A DNA stretch of 64,000 nt from Polyangiaceae bacterium (GTDB taxonomy: Bacteria; Myxococcota_A; Polyangia; Polyangiales; Polyangiaceae), in contig JABTUA010000003.1 in the NCBI GenBank assembly GCA_015075635.1, positions 1,736,001-1,800,000 of the forward strand, given 5' to 3'. The position numbers and the translations under genes were made by a program. Position 1 is the stretch's first letter. Each line of letters opens with the position of its first letter. This document shows positions 17,194-25,056 of this stretch, one piece after another. The notes under the pieces are model-generated. The model was not told the origin of the DNA. It made no database searches and saw only the letters and a program-made list of their open reading frames with translations.

Positions 17194-18868
17194 GGCTCTG
17201 CTCGAGGGCCCGCGCGCAGGGCGAGCTCGCGTCGCGCTCGCGTTCGAGCGCGAGCTGACGCGCGACCACGTCGCGCTGGCCGCGCAACATGCCGAGGGCG
17301 CCCAGCCGCTCGCAGGCCCGGCCCGCGAGCTTCTGCTCGGCCACCACCCTCGGCAGCTCCACGGCCTTCTGGTAGTGGCCGAGCGCGGCAGCGGGATCGC
17401 CGCGGGCTTCTTCGAGCAGACCCAGGTTGACCCGGGCCGCGAGCAGGTTCGGATCGAGCTCGACCGCCTTCTGTAGGGCCAGCCGCGCGTCGGCAATGCG
17501 CTCCTTGCGCAAGAGCGCGCTGCCCAGGTTCTGCTGGGCGCGCGCAGAGCGCGGCGCGCTCTCGGTCGCGGCGCTGAAGAGGGCCACGTCGTCCCGGAAG
17601 CGCAACATGTTTGCAGAGGTGAGCGCGAAGAACGCGAGGCCGGTGCCCAGCATCGCCGGGCGCGACAGCGCGTCCGGCACGCGCTCGGCGATGAGCCACG
17701 CGAGGGTGAGCGCGGCGCCGACCGCCGGCAGGTACAGGTAGCGGTCGGCGAGCGGGTTCAAGAGCAGCGTTGGCACGGCGATCGGCACGCTGGCGGCGAA
17801 GAACCAGGCGATGCCGAGGGCGACGCGGCCGCGCGCGCGCAGGTCGCGCCAGAGCGCAGCCGCGAGCAGGGCGAGCGCGAGCGTGCCGAGCAGGCGGGCC
17901 CACGGAGTACGGAAGGGCGCGAGGTCGTACTCCGGCGCCGTGGGCCAGGGCACCACCAGCTGCCAGGCGCGGAACGCCTGGAGCGCCGGCGCATCGGCGA
18001 GCGCGATCTCGCCCTGCGGGCGGCGCCGCGCGCCGGGCTCGGGCGCTCGGGGTTCGCTCGCCGGGGGCGCTTGCCAAGCCACCAGCGTCCGGAGCGGCAG
18101 CACGACCGCGGCGCGCTCGAGCCCGGTCCCGCCCGCGGCGGGCAGGAGCGACGGATAGCCGAGCCGCAGCTGGAACGCGGCCCAACCCGCCGTGACCAGG
18201 CCGAAGGCCAAGCCCAGCGCGAGCCAAGCTCGGCGCGGCCGCTCGCGGGGCCGGAACCGCGGCGAGCACAGCGCCAGCGTGAGACACAAGAGCGGGATCG
18301 CGAGCGCGCTCTCCTTCGACAGCAGCGCCGCGGCGAACAGAACGGCCACGAGCCCGAGCGCGCCGAGCTTGCCGGCGAAGACTTGGCGCGTTGCCAGAAG
18401 GGCGGACAGTCCGAAGAACGCGGCCAGCACGTCTTCGCGGTTGCTGATGCCGGCGACCGCCTCGACCAGCGCCGGGTGCAGCCCGAACAGCACGCCGGCG
18501 AGCCCCGCCGTGCGCAACGCGAAGCCGAGCGAGCGGCCGAGCGCGAACACCAACCCCGCCGTGGCTGCGTGCCAGAGCGCGCTCTGCAAGTGGCACACCG
18601 CCGAGCTGCCGCCGAGCCATCGATCGAGGAAGTGCGTGAGCACCAGCACCGGTCGCGCTTGGTCGGGGAATTCCTGGTCGAAGAAGCGCCAGGGCAAGAG
18701 CCGGGAGAGGTTCCCGAGATCCTGGACGAAGGGGTTTCGGACGAAGTGGTGGTGATCGTCGTAGGTGAACTCGAAGTCGAGGGAACGCAGGTACACCGCC
18801 AGCGAGATGCCGACCACGATCGCCGCGACCGTCGAGGTGCGGGCCTTCTGTTCGCGGGGACGTTTCAT
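17180..18868 (-). CDS. Multi-pass GT-C/TMTC-like glycosyltransferase with TPR repeats
   Basis: A 562-residue protein with about ten hydrophobic segments and, in the C-terminal third, TPR helices (ARAQQNLGSALLRKERIADA, ARVNLGLLEEARGDPAAALG). Two features match the TMTC/PMT class of dolichol-linked mannosyltransferases: the first-loop acidic motif FTYDDHHHFVRNPFVQD and the later NPLADRYLYLPAVGAAL. It may add sugar to exported proteins or lipids. ATG 18868 overlaps the stop of the epimerase gene (ATGA), making a three-gene operon with the epimerase and radical SAM genes. The sugar donor and acceptor are unknown. Confidence 0.75.
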   Translation of the reverse strand: MKRPREQKARTSTVAAIVVGISLAVYLRSLDFEFTYDDHHHFVRNPFVQDLGNLSRLLPWRFFDQEFPDQARPVLVLTHFLDRWLGGSSAVCHLQSALWHAATAGLVFALGRSLGFALRTAGLAGVLFGLHPALVEAVAGISNREDVLAAFFGLSALLATRQVFAGKLGALGLVAVLFAAALLSKESALAIPLLCLTLALCSPRFRPRERPRRAWLALGLAFGLVTAGWAAFQLRLGYPSLLPAAGGTGLERAAVVLPLRTLVAWQAPPASEPRAPEPGARRRPQGEIALADAPALQAFRAWQLVVPWPTAPEYDLAPFRTPWARLLGTLALALLAAALWRDLRARGRVALGIAWFFAASVPIAVPTLLLNPLADRYLYLPAVGAALTLAWLIAERVPDALSRPAMLGTGLAFFALTSANMLRFRDDVALFSAATESAPRSARAQQNLGSALLRKERIADARLALQKAVELDPNLLAARVNLGLLEEARGDPAAALGHYQKAVELPRVVAEQKLAGRACERLGALGMLRGQRDVVARQLALERERDASSPCARALEQSLRSR

Positions 18869-19845
18869 CGCGGTCGGAGCAGACCTTCGTCACGGTACCA
18901 GGCCACCGTGCGCGACACGCCGTCGGAGAAGCGGACGCGGGGGGCGAAGCCCAGGCGCCGGGTCTCCGAGGTGTCGAGGGCCGAGTCCGCGGTCAGGGTC
19001 CGGAGGCGCGCGCGGCTGAGCGGCGGGTCCTTGCCGGCGAGCCCGAACGCGCCCTCGGCGACGAGCCCGAGCGCCTGCGCCACGGGCAGCGGGAAGGGCA
19101 GCGGCGAGAGCGAGCGCCCGAGGGCCCAGGCCAGCGTCTCGACCAGCTGCCGGAACGACAGCACCGGATCGTCGGCGACGTGCACGACGCCGCGGACGGG
19201 CTTGGTCTCGAGGGCCCAGGCACAGGCGTCCGCCAGGTTCCCGACCCAGCAAGTGCTCATGCGGTTGTCGCCGCGCCCGGGCACCGCGAATACCCCGCTG
19301 TCCACGGCGCGCGTCAGCGCCAGGAAGTTCCGGCGTTCGCCGGGGCCGTACACCGTCGGCGGGCGCAGGATCACGCTGCGCAGCGCGCCGAGCGACGCGG
19401 CGGCGAGCGCGCGCTCGGCGGCGAGCTTGCTCTTGCCGTAAACGGTGGTCGGCGCGCAGGGCGAGTCGGGCCCGAGCAAGCCGGCGCCGGGATGGTAGCC
19501 GATGGCGGCTTGCGTCGAGACGTACACGAAGGCGCGGGCGCCGGCCGCCGCAGCGGCCTGGGCCAGCTCGAGCGTGGCCAGGTGGTTCACGCGCTCGGCG
19601 GCCTCCGGATCCGTGATGGGGTCGAGCAGCGCGGCGGCGTGCACGATCCCGGCGCAGCCGGCGACGACCTCCCCGAGGTCGCTCGGGCGAGCGAGGTCCC
19701 GAGCCACGCTCTCGACCCCCGGCGGCAGCTCCCGGCTCTGGTGCACGAGCGCCCGCACGGAGTAGCCGCGGGCTTGCAGCACGCCGACCACGTGGCGTCC
19801 GACGAAGCCGGTCGCGCCGGTCACGAGCACGCGGTCCGTGGCCAT
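18865..19845 (-). CDS. NAD(P)-dependent epimerase/dehydratase
   Basis: A 326-residue extended short-chain dehydrogenase. VLVTGATGFVGRHVV is the Rossmann TGxxGxxG motif, with DLAR and HAAALLDP nucleotide contacts. The active site shows FVYVSTQAAIGY (Ser) and TTVYGKSKLAAE (YxxxK). Members act on nucleotide-sugars or on 3-beta-hydroxysteroid-like substrates. In this operon with a radical SAM enzyme and a membrane glycosyltransferase, a lipid or glycolipid substrate is plausible, but this is inference. ATG 19845 lies eight bases after the radical SAM stop. Confidence 0.85.
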   Translation of the reverse strand: MATDRVLVTGATGFVGRHVVGVLQARGYSVRALVHQSRELPPGVESVARDLARPSDLGEVVAGCAGIVHAAALLDPITDPEAAERVNHLATLELAQAAAAAGARAFVYVSTQAAIGYHPGAGLLGPDSPCAPTTVYGKSKLAAERALAAASLGALRSVILRPPTVYGPGERRNFLALTRAVDSGVFAVPGRGDNRMSTCWVGNLADACAWALETKPVRGVVHVADDPVLSFRQLVETLAWALGRSLSPLPFPLPVAQALGLVAEGAFGLAGKDPPLSRARLRTLTADSALDTSETRRLGFAPRVRFSDGVSRTVAWYRDEGLLRPR

Positions 19846-19853
19846 TCTCGCGC

Positions 19854-20978
19854 TCAGTGGAGGGCGCTGCCCACGAAGTGGTAGAGCACTTCGGGCAGCG
19901 CGCGGGGGTTCATCAGCGTGTTGCTGTAGGCGACGTTCGAGGTCTCGCAGTGGCAGCGCTCGGCGCGGATCTTCGCCCGGGCCTGCTCGGCCTGCCGCGA
20001 GCGCCAGAGCGCGCGGAAGTCGAGGTCGAAGTCGCGCAGATCGCCCATGGGATCGGCGCGCTGGGTGTTGGACCAGACCTGCCCGTGCGCCGTCACCGAG
20101 CAAGTGGCGAAGGCGGAGTAACACTCGTGCCCGACGGGGCTTCGAAGCTCGCGTTTCACGTCGGCGTAGTACTTCTGCCGGAACGCCTCGACCAGGCGCG
20201 AGACGCCGCGCCGGGCGTGCTTCTCCGACTTGGCGAGGAACGAGTCGATGGCGCGCGAGGCCAGGACCGGATCTGGGGCGATGACGTCGTCCTGGTTGTG
20301 ATACTCGGGACGGATCTGCGCGAGCTCGACCACGTACGAGTCGGGGCGCACCACGCCCAGCACGTAGTCGAAGAGCTCGTCGGCGTGCTCGATGTTGAAG
20401 CGAGAGAGCACTGTGTTGACCCCGAGGGTCAGGCGCGGGTCGTCGAGGGCACGGAGCTCGGCCAAGGTGCGCTCGGCCAGGGCGAAGTTGCCGTCGAAGC
20501 CCCGCACTCGGTCGTGCTCCTCGCCGACCCCGTCCAGCGAGACGTTCACCACCAGGCGGGTCTCCCCGAGGCGGCCGAGGATCTTCTCCACCCCGCGGGT
20601 AGTTCCGCGCACCAGCGTGGCGTTGGTCGGGATGTTGATCACGGCCGGGCGCACCAGCTCGGCGAGCCGCGCGACGATCTCGGGGAAGTCGGCGCGCATG
20701 AAGGGCTCGCCGCCGCTGAAGGTGACCCACATCGGGCGAGCCAGGCTGGAGAACACGCGCGTGTACTCCTCCAGCGTCAGCTCGCCCTCGGCGACGCTGG
20801 GGTCCTCGATGAAGCGCCGGCCGATGTTGCAGGTCTTGCACAGCGAGTTGCAGCGATCGGTGACCACGAAGCTCATGGCCAGAGGCGGCAGCCGCGGCTC
20901 GCCGTAGCGGCGGAACGCGCGGTAAAGCGGGATCTTCGCGGCGACGAGCGCGCCCCTGGCGGACAGCGGCAACTTCAC
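19854..20978 (-). CDS. Radical SAM protein with extra C-terminal cysteines
   Basis: A 374-residue radical SAM enzyme. The [4Fe-4S] site is TDRCNSLCKTC (Cys43, Cys47, Cys50), followed by the SAM-binding WVTFSGGEPFMR, and NVSLDGVGEEHDRVRG. The C-terminal third has more cysteines (GHECYSAFATCSV, ERCHCETSN) that may hold an auxiliary cluster of SPASM or Twitch type. It is the first gene of the operon with the epimerase and the TMTC-like protein. The substrate is unknown; there is no nearby small peptide gene that would suggest RiPP modification. Confidence 0.85.
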   Translation of the reverse strand: MKLPLSARGALVAAKIPLYRAFRRYGEPRLPPLAMSFVVTDRCNSLCKTCNIGRRFIEDPSVAEGELTLEEYTRVFSSLARPMWVTFSGGEPFMRADFPEIVARLAELVRPAVINIPTNATLVRGTTRGVEKILGRLGETRLVVNVSLDGVGEEHDRVRGFDGNFALAERTLAELRALDDPRLTLGVNTVLSRFNIEHADELFDYVLGVVRPDSYVVELAQIRPEYHNQDDVIAPDPVLASRAIDSFLAKSEKHARRGVSRLVEAFRQKYYADVKRELRSPVGHECYSAFATCSVTAHGQVWSNTQRADPMGDLRDFDLDFRALWRSRQAEQARAKIRAERCHCETSNVAYSNTLMNPRALPEVLYHFVGSALH

Positions 20979-21040
20979 GCCCGGAGGCTAGCGCGAATCC
21001 CGGTGCCCGTGCGAAAGTCGGAGCACATGGCGGGAGGAAC

Positions 21041-21697
21041 ATGAGCTCGAGTCCGGCGCACTGTCCTCGTTGCGGAGGGATCCTCTGGGGCCGCGCGTTG
21101 CCCGCCGGTGCGGGGCACGCCTGCGGGAGTTGCGGGGGCGTCTGGCTCGATCACGCCGCGGCCACGCGCATGACGCAAGTGCTCTGCTCGGACACCCTCG
21201 GTCACGCCGAGGTCGGGGCACGCACCGCGAGCGCCGTGGACACGCGCGGTGGCCTGGTTTGCCCGACCTGCAAGAGCGCGCTCGCGCGCACGGTCGTCGG
21301 CCAGACCGGGGTCGAGATCGACTACTGCTCGGCCCACGGCACCTGGTTCGACAAGGACGAGCTCCGCCGCGTCGCGGAGGCCTACGCGACGGCCCGCGCG
21401 TACGGACGCCACGGCAGCGGAGTCGGCGGCGCCGCCGTCGCGGGGGCAGCCGTCGCCGGCACCGCGGTCGCCGGCGCAGCCATGATGGCTTCGCAAGAGA
21501 GCCAGGTCGAACGCTACGCGCAGAACCTCGACGCCGAAGACGTCGCGGACATCGCCATCGAAGGCGGCAGCGCGGCGTTCGAGGCGGGCGCCGCCATCGG
21601 TGACGCCGCGGACGCGGCCGATCTCGCGGGCGGAGCCGCCGAGGTCGCCGGCGGCGTGTTCGAGATCCTGGGCGGGATATTCGAGGGACTGGGCTGA
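21041..21697 (+). CDS. Double zinc-ribbon (TFIIB-type) protein with Gly/Ala-rich tail
   Basis: A 218-residue protein with two zf-TFIIB modules: HCPRCGG...CGSCGGVWLDHAA (from Cys8) and CPTCKS...DYCSAHGTWFDKDEL. The CxxCG-GxWLD/WFDxxEL pattern is the bacterial zf-TFIIB signature. The tail has a small-residue hydrophobic stretch (VGGAAVAGAAVAGTAVAGAA) that could enter a membrane, and then acidic/Ala/Gly repeats ending ILGGIFEGLG. GGAGG lies four bases before the ATG. It is transcribed divergently from the radical SAM operon, 62 bp apart. Function unknown. Confidence 0.75.
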   Translation: MSSSPAHCPRCGGILWGRALPAGAGHACGSCGGVWLDHAAATRMTQVLCSDTLGHAEVGARTASAVDTRGGLVCPTCKSALARTVVGQTGVEIDYCSAHGTWFDKDELRRVAEAYATARAYGRHGSGVGGAAVAGAAVAGTAVAGAAMMASQESQVERYAQNLDAEDVADIAIEGGSAAFEAGAAIGDAADAADLAGGAAEVAGGVFEILGGIFEGLG

Positions 21698-21704
21698 CCT
21701 GAGC

Positions 21705-22649
21705 TCAGTTGCCCTGGCAGGTGTCCGACGAAGAGCTGCAGTACTGCCCGCCGGAGCAGTGCGAGCTGCTCAGGCACTGCACGCACATGCTGATGCCGGT
21801 CTCGCAGTGCGGGGTCGAGGGCGTACCGGTGCAGTCGGCGCTCGACGTGCACTTGGGCAGGCACTTGCGCTGAACCGAGTGGCACGAATGCGTCGTGGGG
21901 CACTGTGAGCTCGAGGTGCACTGCACACAGGTGCTGTTGCTGCAGTAGGGCGTCGATCCACCGCAGTGGGAGCTCTGGGTGCACTGCACGCAGTTGTTGT
22001 TGCTGTTGCAGTGAGGCGCCGAGGTGGAGGTGCAGTTCGAGCTGGTCAGGCACTGTACGCAGTTGTGGTCCGAGCTGCGGCAATAAGGCGCCGACGAGCT
22101 CTTGCAATCCGAGTTGGTGACGCAGTCCTCGCAGCTGGTCTGGTTGTAGCAAACCGGGTTGTTGCTGGGGCAGTCCGCGTTGCTCAGACACTCGACGCAG
22201 GTCAGCGTGCTGGGCTTGCAGATGTCGTTCGTGCCCGAGCAGGGCGGATTGCAGGTCGCGCCGCCGCCGCCGCTGGGTGCACCGCCGCCGCTGGGTGCAC
22301 CGCCGCCGCCGGGTGCACCGCCGCCGCTGGGTGCACCGCCGCCGCTGGGTGCACCGCCGCCGCTGGGTGAGCCGCCGCCGCCGGGTGAGCCGCCGCCGCC
22401 GGGTGAGCCGCCGCCGCCGGGTGAGCCGCCGTTCCCCGCGGCGCCTCCTCCTCCGGACACGCCTCCCGCGGCTGATGCTCCAGCTCCAGAGGCGCCGCCG
22501 GTCGCGCCGCTGGCACCGCCAGCGCTGCTGCCTGCCGCCGCCCCTGTGCCCGACTCGTACTGATCGAGATCGCGGACGGCGGTGCACGCCGCGAGCGCGA
22601 CCAGCGTCGCTTGGACTACCAAGAGTGAATGGGAGCGAGGCTTTGCCAA
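21705..22649 (-). CDS. Lipoprotein with Gly-rich linker and Cys-rich repeats
   Basis: About 314 residues. The signal peptide ends LVALAAC (lipobox). Next comes a Ser/Gly/Ala linker including nine six-residue Gly-Pro repeats coded by an 18-bp tandem repeat. The C-terminal part is about seven Cys-rich repeats of the form CVQC-x5-C-x6-YC (CVECLSNADCPSNNPVC, CVQCTQSSHCGGSTPYC). Such repeats are common in surface proteins of myxobacteria and may form small disulphide domains. No ATG/GTG precedes the signal peptide; TTG 22649 is the best start, with TTG 22658 as alternative. Confidence 0.7.
   Translation of the reverse strand: MAKPRSHSLLVVQATLVALAACTAVRDLDQYESGTGAAAGSSAGGASGATGGASGAGASAAGGVSGGGGAAGNGGSPGGGGSPGGGGSPGGGGSPSGGGAPSGGGAPSGGGAPGGGGAPSGGGAPSGGGGATCNPPCSGTNDICKPSTLTCVECLSNADCPSNNPVCYNQTSCEDCVTNSDCKSSSAPYCRSSDHNCVQCLTSSNCTSTSAPHCNSNNNCVQCTQSSHCGGSTPYCSNSTCVQCTSSSQCPTTHSCHSVQRKCLPKCTSSADCTGTPSTPHCETGISMCVQCLSSSHCSGGQYCSSSSDTCQGN
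22261..22422. repeat. Nine 18-bp tandem repeats coding a Gly/Pro linker
   Basis: Nine copies of an 18-bp unit (CCGCCGCCGCTGGGTGCA and close variants) run in frame through the Cys-rich lipoprotein gene. Read on the minus strand they code GGG-x-x-P hexapeptides. Units differ in two positions only: CTG/CCG and GCA/GAG. Length changes by whole units keep the frame, so this is a likely variable-number repeat altering linker length only. Confidence 0.9.
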
Positions 22650-22735
22650 CCCCTGCAAGACTAACGGGGCGCCGGCGCCACGGCAACGATCTCTCTGGCT
22701 CGACGCGCCGCGTTCAGTGGGTGACCATCCGGGCC

Positions 22736-23623
22736 ATGCGACGTGGGCTTCTACTCGGGGCCGTGATCTCGGCCTGTGCTGCGTCACCGGCTCGGGCGCC
22801 CGCGGGCGTCGCCTCCGTCCTGGACGAGCTCCACGCAAATGCCGCGGCGGCCGACGAAGAGCGTTACTTCGCGTTGTTCGCCGAGGACGCCGTGTTCCTA
22901 GGCACCGATGCCAGAGAGCGCTGGACCAAGGCAGCGTTTCGTCGCTACGCGAAGCCGCACTTCGCCAAGGGCAAGGCCTGGACCTTCCGTGCCGTGAAGC
23001 GCGCCGTGGCGTTCGCACCCGACGGTGTCACGGCTTGGTTCGACGAGGAGCTCTGGACCGAGAGGCTCGGGCCTGCCCGCGGCAGCGGCGTGCTGGCGCT
23101 GCGCGACGGATGCTGGTTGATCGTGCAATACAACCTGTCCCTCACCATTCCCAACGAGCGATTCCCGCTCGTCCGAAGCGTGCTCGGCTCCGAGCGCGCG
23201 GACGCCCCCGTGACGGATGCCCTGGCAGGGCTCGGCTGGTTGGCGGGCGCCTGGCAAACGAAGCGCGCGGATGGCACGCGTGTGGAGGAGGTGTGGAGTG
23301 CCCCCGACGGTGCGAGCTTGATCGGCTCGGGTCGCAGCGTGCGTGACGGCAAGACCACGTTCTTCGAGCTGTTGCGCATCGAGGCGAGGCCGGACGGGGT
23401 CTTCTACGTGGCGCAGCCGATGGGCGGGGTGGCGACGGAGTTTCGCCGCGTGCCTGGCCCCGACGACGCGTTCGTGTTCGAGAACCCGGACCACGACTTT
23501 CCCAAGCGCGTGAGCTATCGCAAGGTGCCGGGGGGCGTGCAGGTGCGGATCGAAGGCGCCGCGGGCCAGCGCGTCGAGGAGTGGACGTACACGCGGGCGC
23601 TGCTCGGATTGGACCGCGAGTGA
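22736..23623 (+). CDS. Secreted SnoaL/DUF4440-like plus DUF6265-like two-domain protein
   Basis: A 295-residue protein with a short signal peptide (LLLGAVISACAASPARA). The first domain has an NTF2/SnoaL-like pattern (DELHANAAAADEERYFALFAEDAVFLGTD, split by the fold) common in DUF4440 proteins. The second (LGWLAGAWQTKRADG, FFELLRIEARPDGVFYVAQP, NPDHDFPKRVSYR) matches the DUF6265 style of lipocalin-like domain. Both are ligand-binding folds without known activity. Its TGA overlaps the GTG of the glycosyltransferase gene (GTGA), so the pair is translationally coupled. Confidence 0.7.
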   Translation: MRRGLLLGAVISACAASPARAPAGVASVLDELHANAAAADEERYFALFAEDAVFLGTDARERWTKAAFRRYAKPHFAKGKAWTFRAVKRAVAFAPDGVTAWFDEELWTERLGPARGSGVLALRDGCWLIVQYNLSLTIPNERFPLVRSVLGSERADAPVTDALAGLGWLAGAWQTKRADGTRVEEVWSAPDGASLIGSGRSVRDGKTTFFELLRIEARPDGVFYVAQPMGGVATEFRRVPGPDDAFVFENPDHDFPKRVSYRKVPGGVQVRIEGAAGQRVEEWTYTRALLGLDRE

Positions 23624-24792
23624 CTCCCGCCGACGCGATCTGGATCGCGCTGGGGATCGCCGCTGCCAGCGCCGCTTTCAACCTGTATTCGGCCGTGCGC
23701 GGCCTCGGCGCCATGGTGAAGCTGCCCGAGAGCGTTCCGCCGCGCGAGAGTTGGCCGCGGGTGAGCCTGATCGTCGCCGCCTGCAACGAGGCCGAGAGCA
23801 TCGAAGAGGCCACGCTCGCCAAGCTCACCAGCGACTATCCGAACCTGGAGGTCGTGCTGGTGGACGACCGCTCGAGCGACGGCACCTCCGAGATCGCCGA
23901 TCGACTGGCCGCGAGCGACGCTCGGCTCCGGGTCGTCCACGTGAAGGAGCTGCCTGCCGGTTGGCTCGGCAAGGTGCACGCGCTCGAGATGGGCCGCCGT
24001 CACGCCACGGGTGAGTGGCTCCTGTTCAGCGACGCGGACGTGCATTTCGACGCCGACCTCTTGCGCAAGGTCTTGTCCGAGGTGCTGCGCCGAGAGCTCG
24101 AGTTCGTGACCATCGCGCCGAAGCTCCTGTCCTCGTCCTTCGCGCTCGACGCGATCCTGGCGTGCTTCATGCGGATGCTGGTGGTGGGGGGACGCCTGTA
24201 CAAGATCTCGGATCCGAAGTCGCGCGTGGCAGTCGGCGGTGGCGTGTTCAACCTGGCCAAGCTGAGCGCGTTCGATCGCTCACCGGGCTTCGAGTGGCTG
24301 CGCATGGAGATCGCCGACGACGTCGCCTTGGGCCAGATGATGAAACGCTCCGGCGCGCGCTCGGCGATCTTCGACGGAGCGCACGGTGTGAGGTTGCACT
24401 TCTACCGCTCCGTGGGCGAGATGATGCGGGGCCTGGAGAAGAACGGCTACGCCGTGTTCGGCGGTCTGAATCCGCTGCGGCTGCTCCTGACCGTCGGCCT
24501 GCTCCTCGGCCTGGAGGTCGGACCGCTCCTGATGCTGTGCTGGCCCTCGCTCCCGGTGAGGCTCGGCGCTCTCGCCGTGCTCGCCGCCACGACGCTGAGC
24601 CAGGTCCTGGTCGCGCGCGCCGGTAAGCGCGATGTCCCGAGCGCGCTGCTTCCGTGGGTCGGCGCGCTGGCGCTGGTGGCCTTCTCGGTCCGCTCGGCGA
24701 TCCTGACCCACTGGCGGGGTGGCGTGGTCTGGCGCGGGACCCTGTACCCACTGGCGGAGCTGCGCGCGGGCCGGCGCCTGGAGCTGTTCTAG
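23620..24792 (+). CDS. Family 2 glycosyltransferase, HpnB/CrtQ-like, membrane-anchored
   Basis: A 390-residue GT2 enzyme. It begins with one hydrophobic helix and then shows the GT-A core: VSLIVAACNEAESIEEATLA, VVLVDDRSSDGT, and the metal-binding LLFSDADVHFD (DxD). Further on is a QMMKRSGARSAIFDG region and three C-terminal membrane helices. The layout is that of the hopanoid-associated HpnB and related lipid glycosyltransferases. No hopanoid genes are in the window, so the acceptor is unknown. Its TAG stop lies inside the left palindrome of the REPIN-like element. Confidence 0.8.
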   Translation: MTPADAIWIALGIAAASAAFNLYSAVRGLGAMVKLPESVPPRESWPRVSLIVAACNEAESIEEATLAKLTSDYPNLEVVLVDDRSSDGTSEIADRLAASDARLRVVHVKELPAGWLGKVHALEMGRRHATGEWLLFSDADVHFDADLLRKVLSEVLRRELEFVTIAPKLLSSSFALDAILACFMRMLVVGGRLYKISDPKSRVAVGGGVFNLAKLSAFDRSPGFEWLRMEIADDVALGQMMKRSGARSAIFDGAHGVRLHFYRSVGEMMRGLEKNGYAVFGGLNPLRLLLTVGLLLGLEVGPLLMLCWPSLPVRLGALAVLAATTLSQVLVARAGKRDVPSALLPWVGALALVAFSVRSAILTHWRGGVVWRGTLYPLAELRAGRRLELF

Positions 24793-25056
24793 GGGGTGTC
24801 CCTAGTTCGGCGGGCGAAATAGCAGCTCGATACGAGCCGCTCGGCGGTCAGCCGAGCCCCGGGATCACTCGAGCGGTCTGGCCATGATCAGATCACGGTC
24901 CGCCACTGAGAGGCGAGTGCGAATGCCGGCCGGACGCGCTGCGCGATACCCGACGGGCCGACGGGGTGGACCGGCGCCCGCCGTTTCGACCGAACGGAAG
25001 CGTCGCGTGGCGTTAGCGACCGCCAGCGGAGCGCGAATCAGGGACACCTCCCTAGG
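24789..25056. repeat. REPIN/MITE-like element with palindromic inverted ends
   Basis: The left end CTAGGGGGTGTCCCTAG (24789-24805) is itself a palindrome (6-bp stem, 5-base loop). The right end CAGGGACACCTCCCTAGG (25039-25056) is an imperfect palindrome and, reversed, matches the left end except for one extra base and its last bases. Two REP-like palindromes in opposite orientation around about 230 bp is a REPIN or small MITE layout. The inside has no convincing gene. Both flanking genes, which converge, use the TAG within these ends as stop codons. It may also act as a bidirectional terminator. Confidence 0.6.

Noticed and set aside
19854..20978. RiPP-maturase role for the radical SAM gene
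   Set aside because: No small precursor peptide gene, peptidase or exporter typical of RiPP clusters is next to it.
22261..22422. Possible CRISPR array
   Set aside because: Units are contiguous 18-bp copies in a coding frame without spacers, and no cas genes are present. The same holds for 56378-56587.
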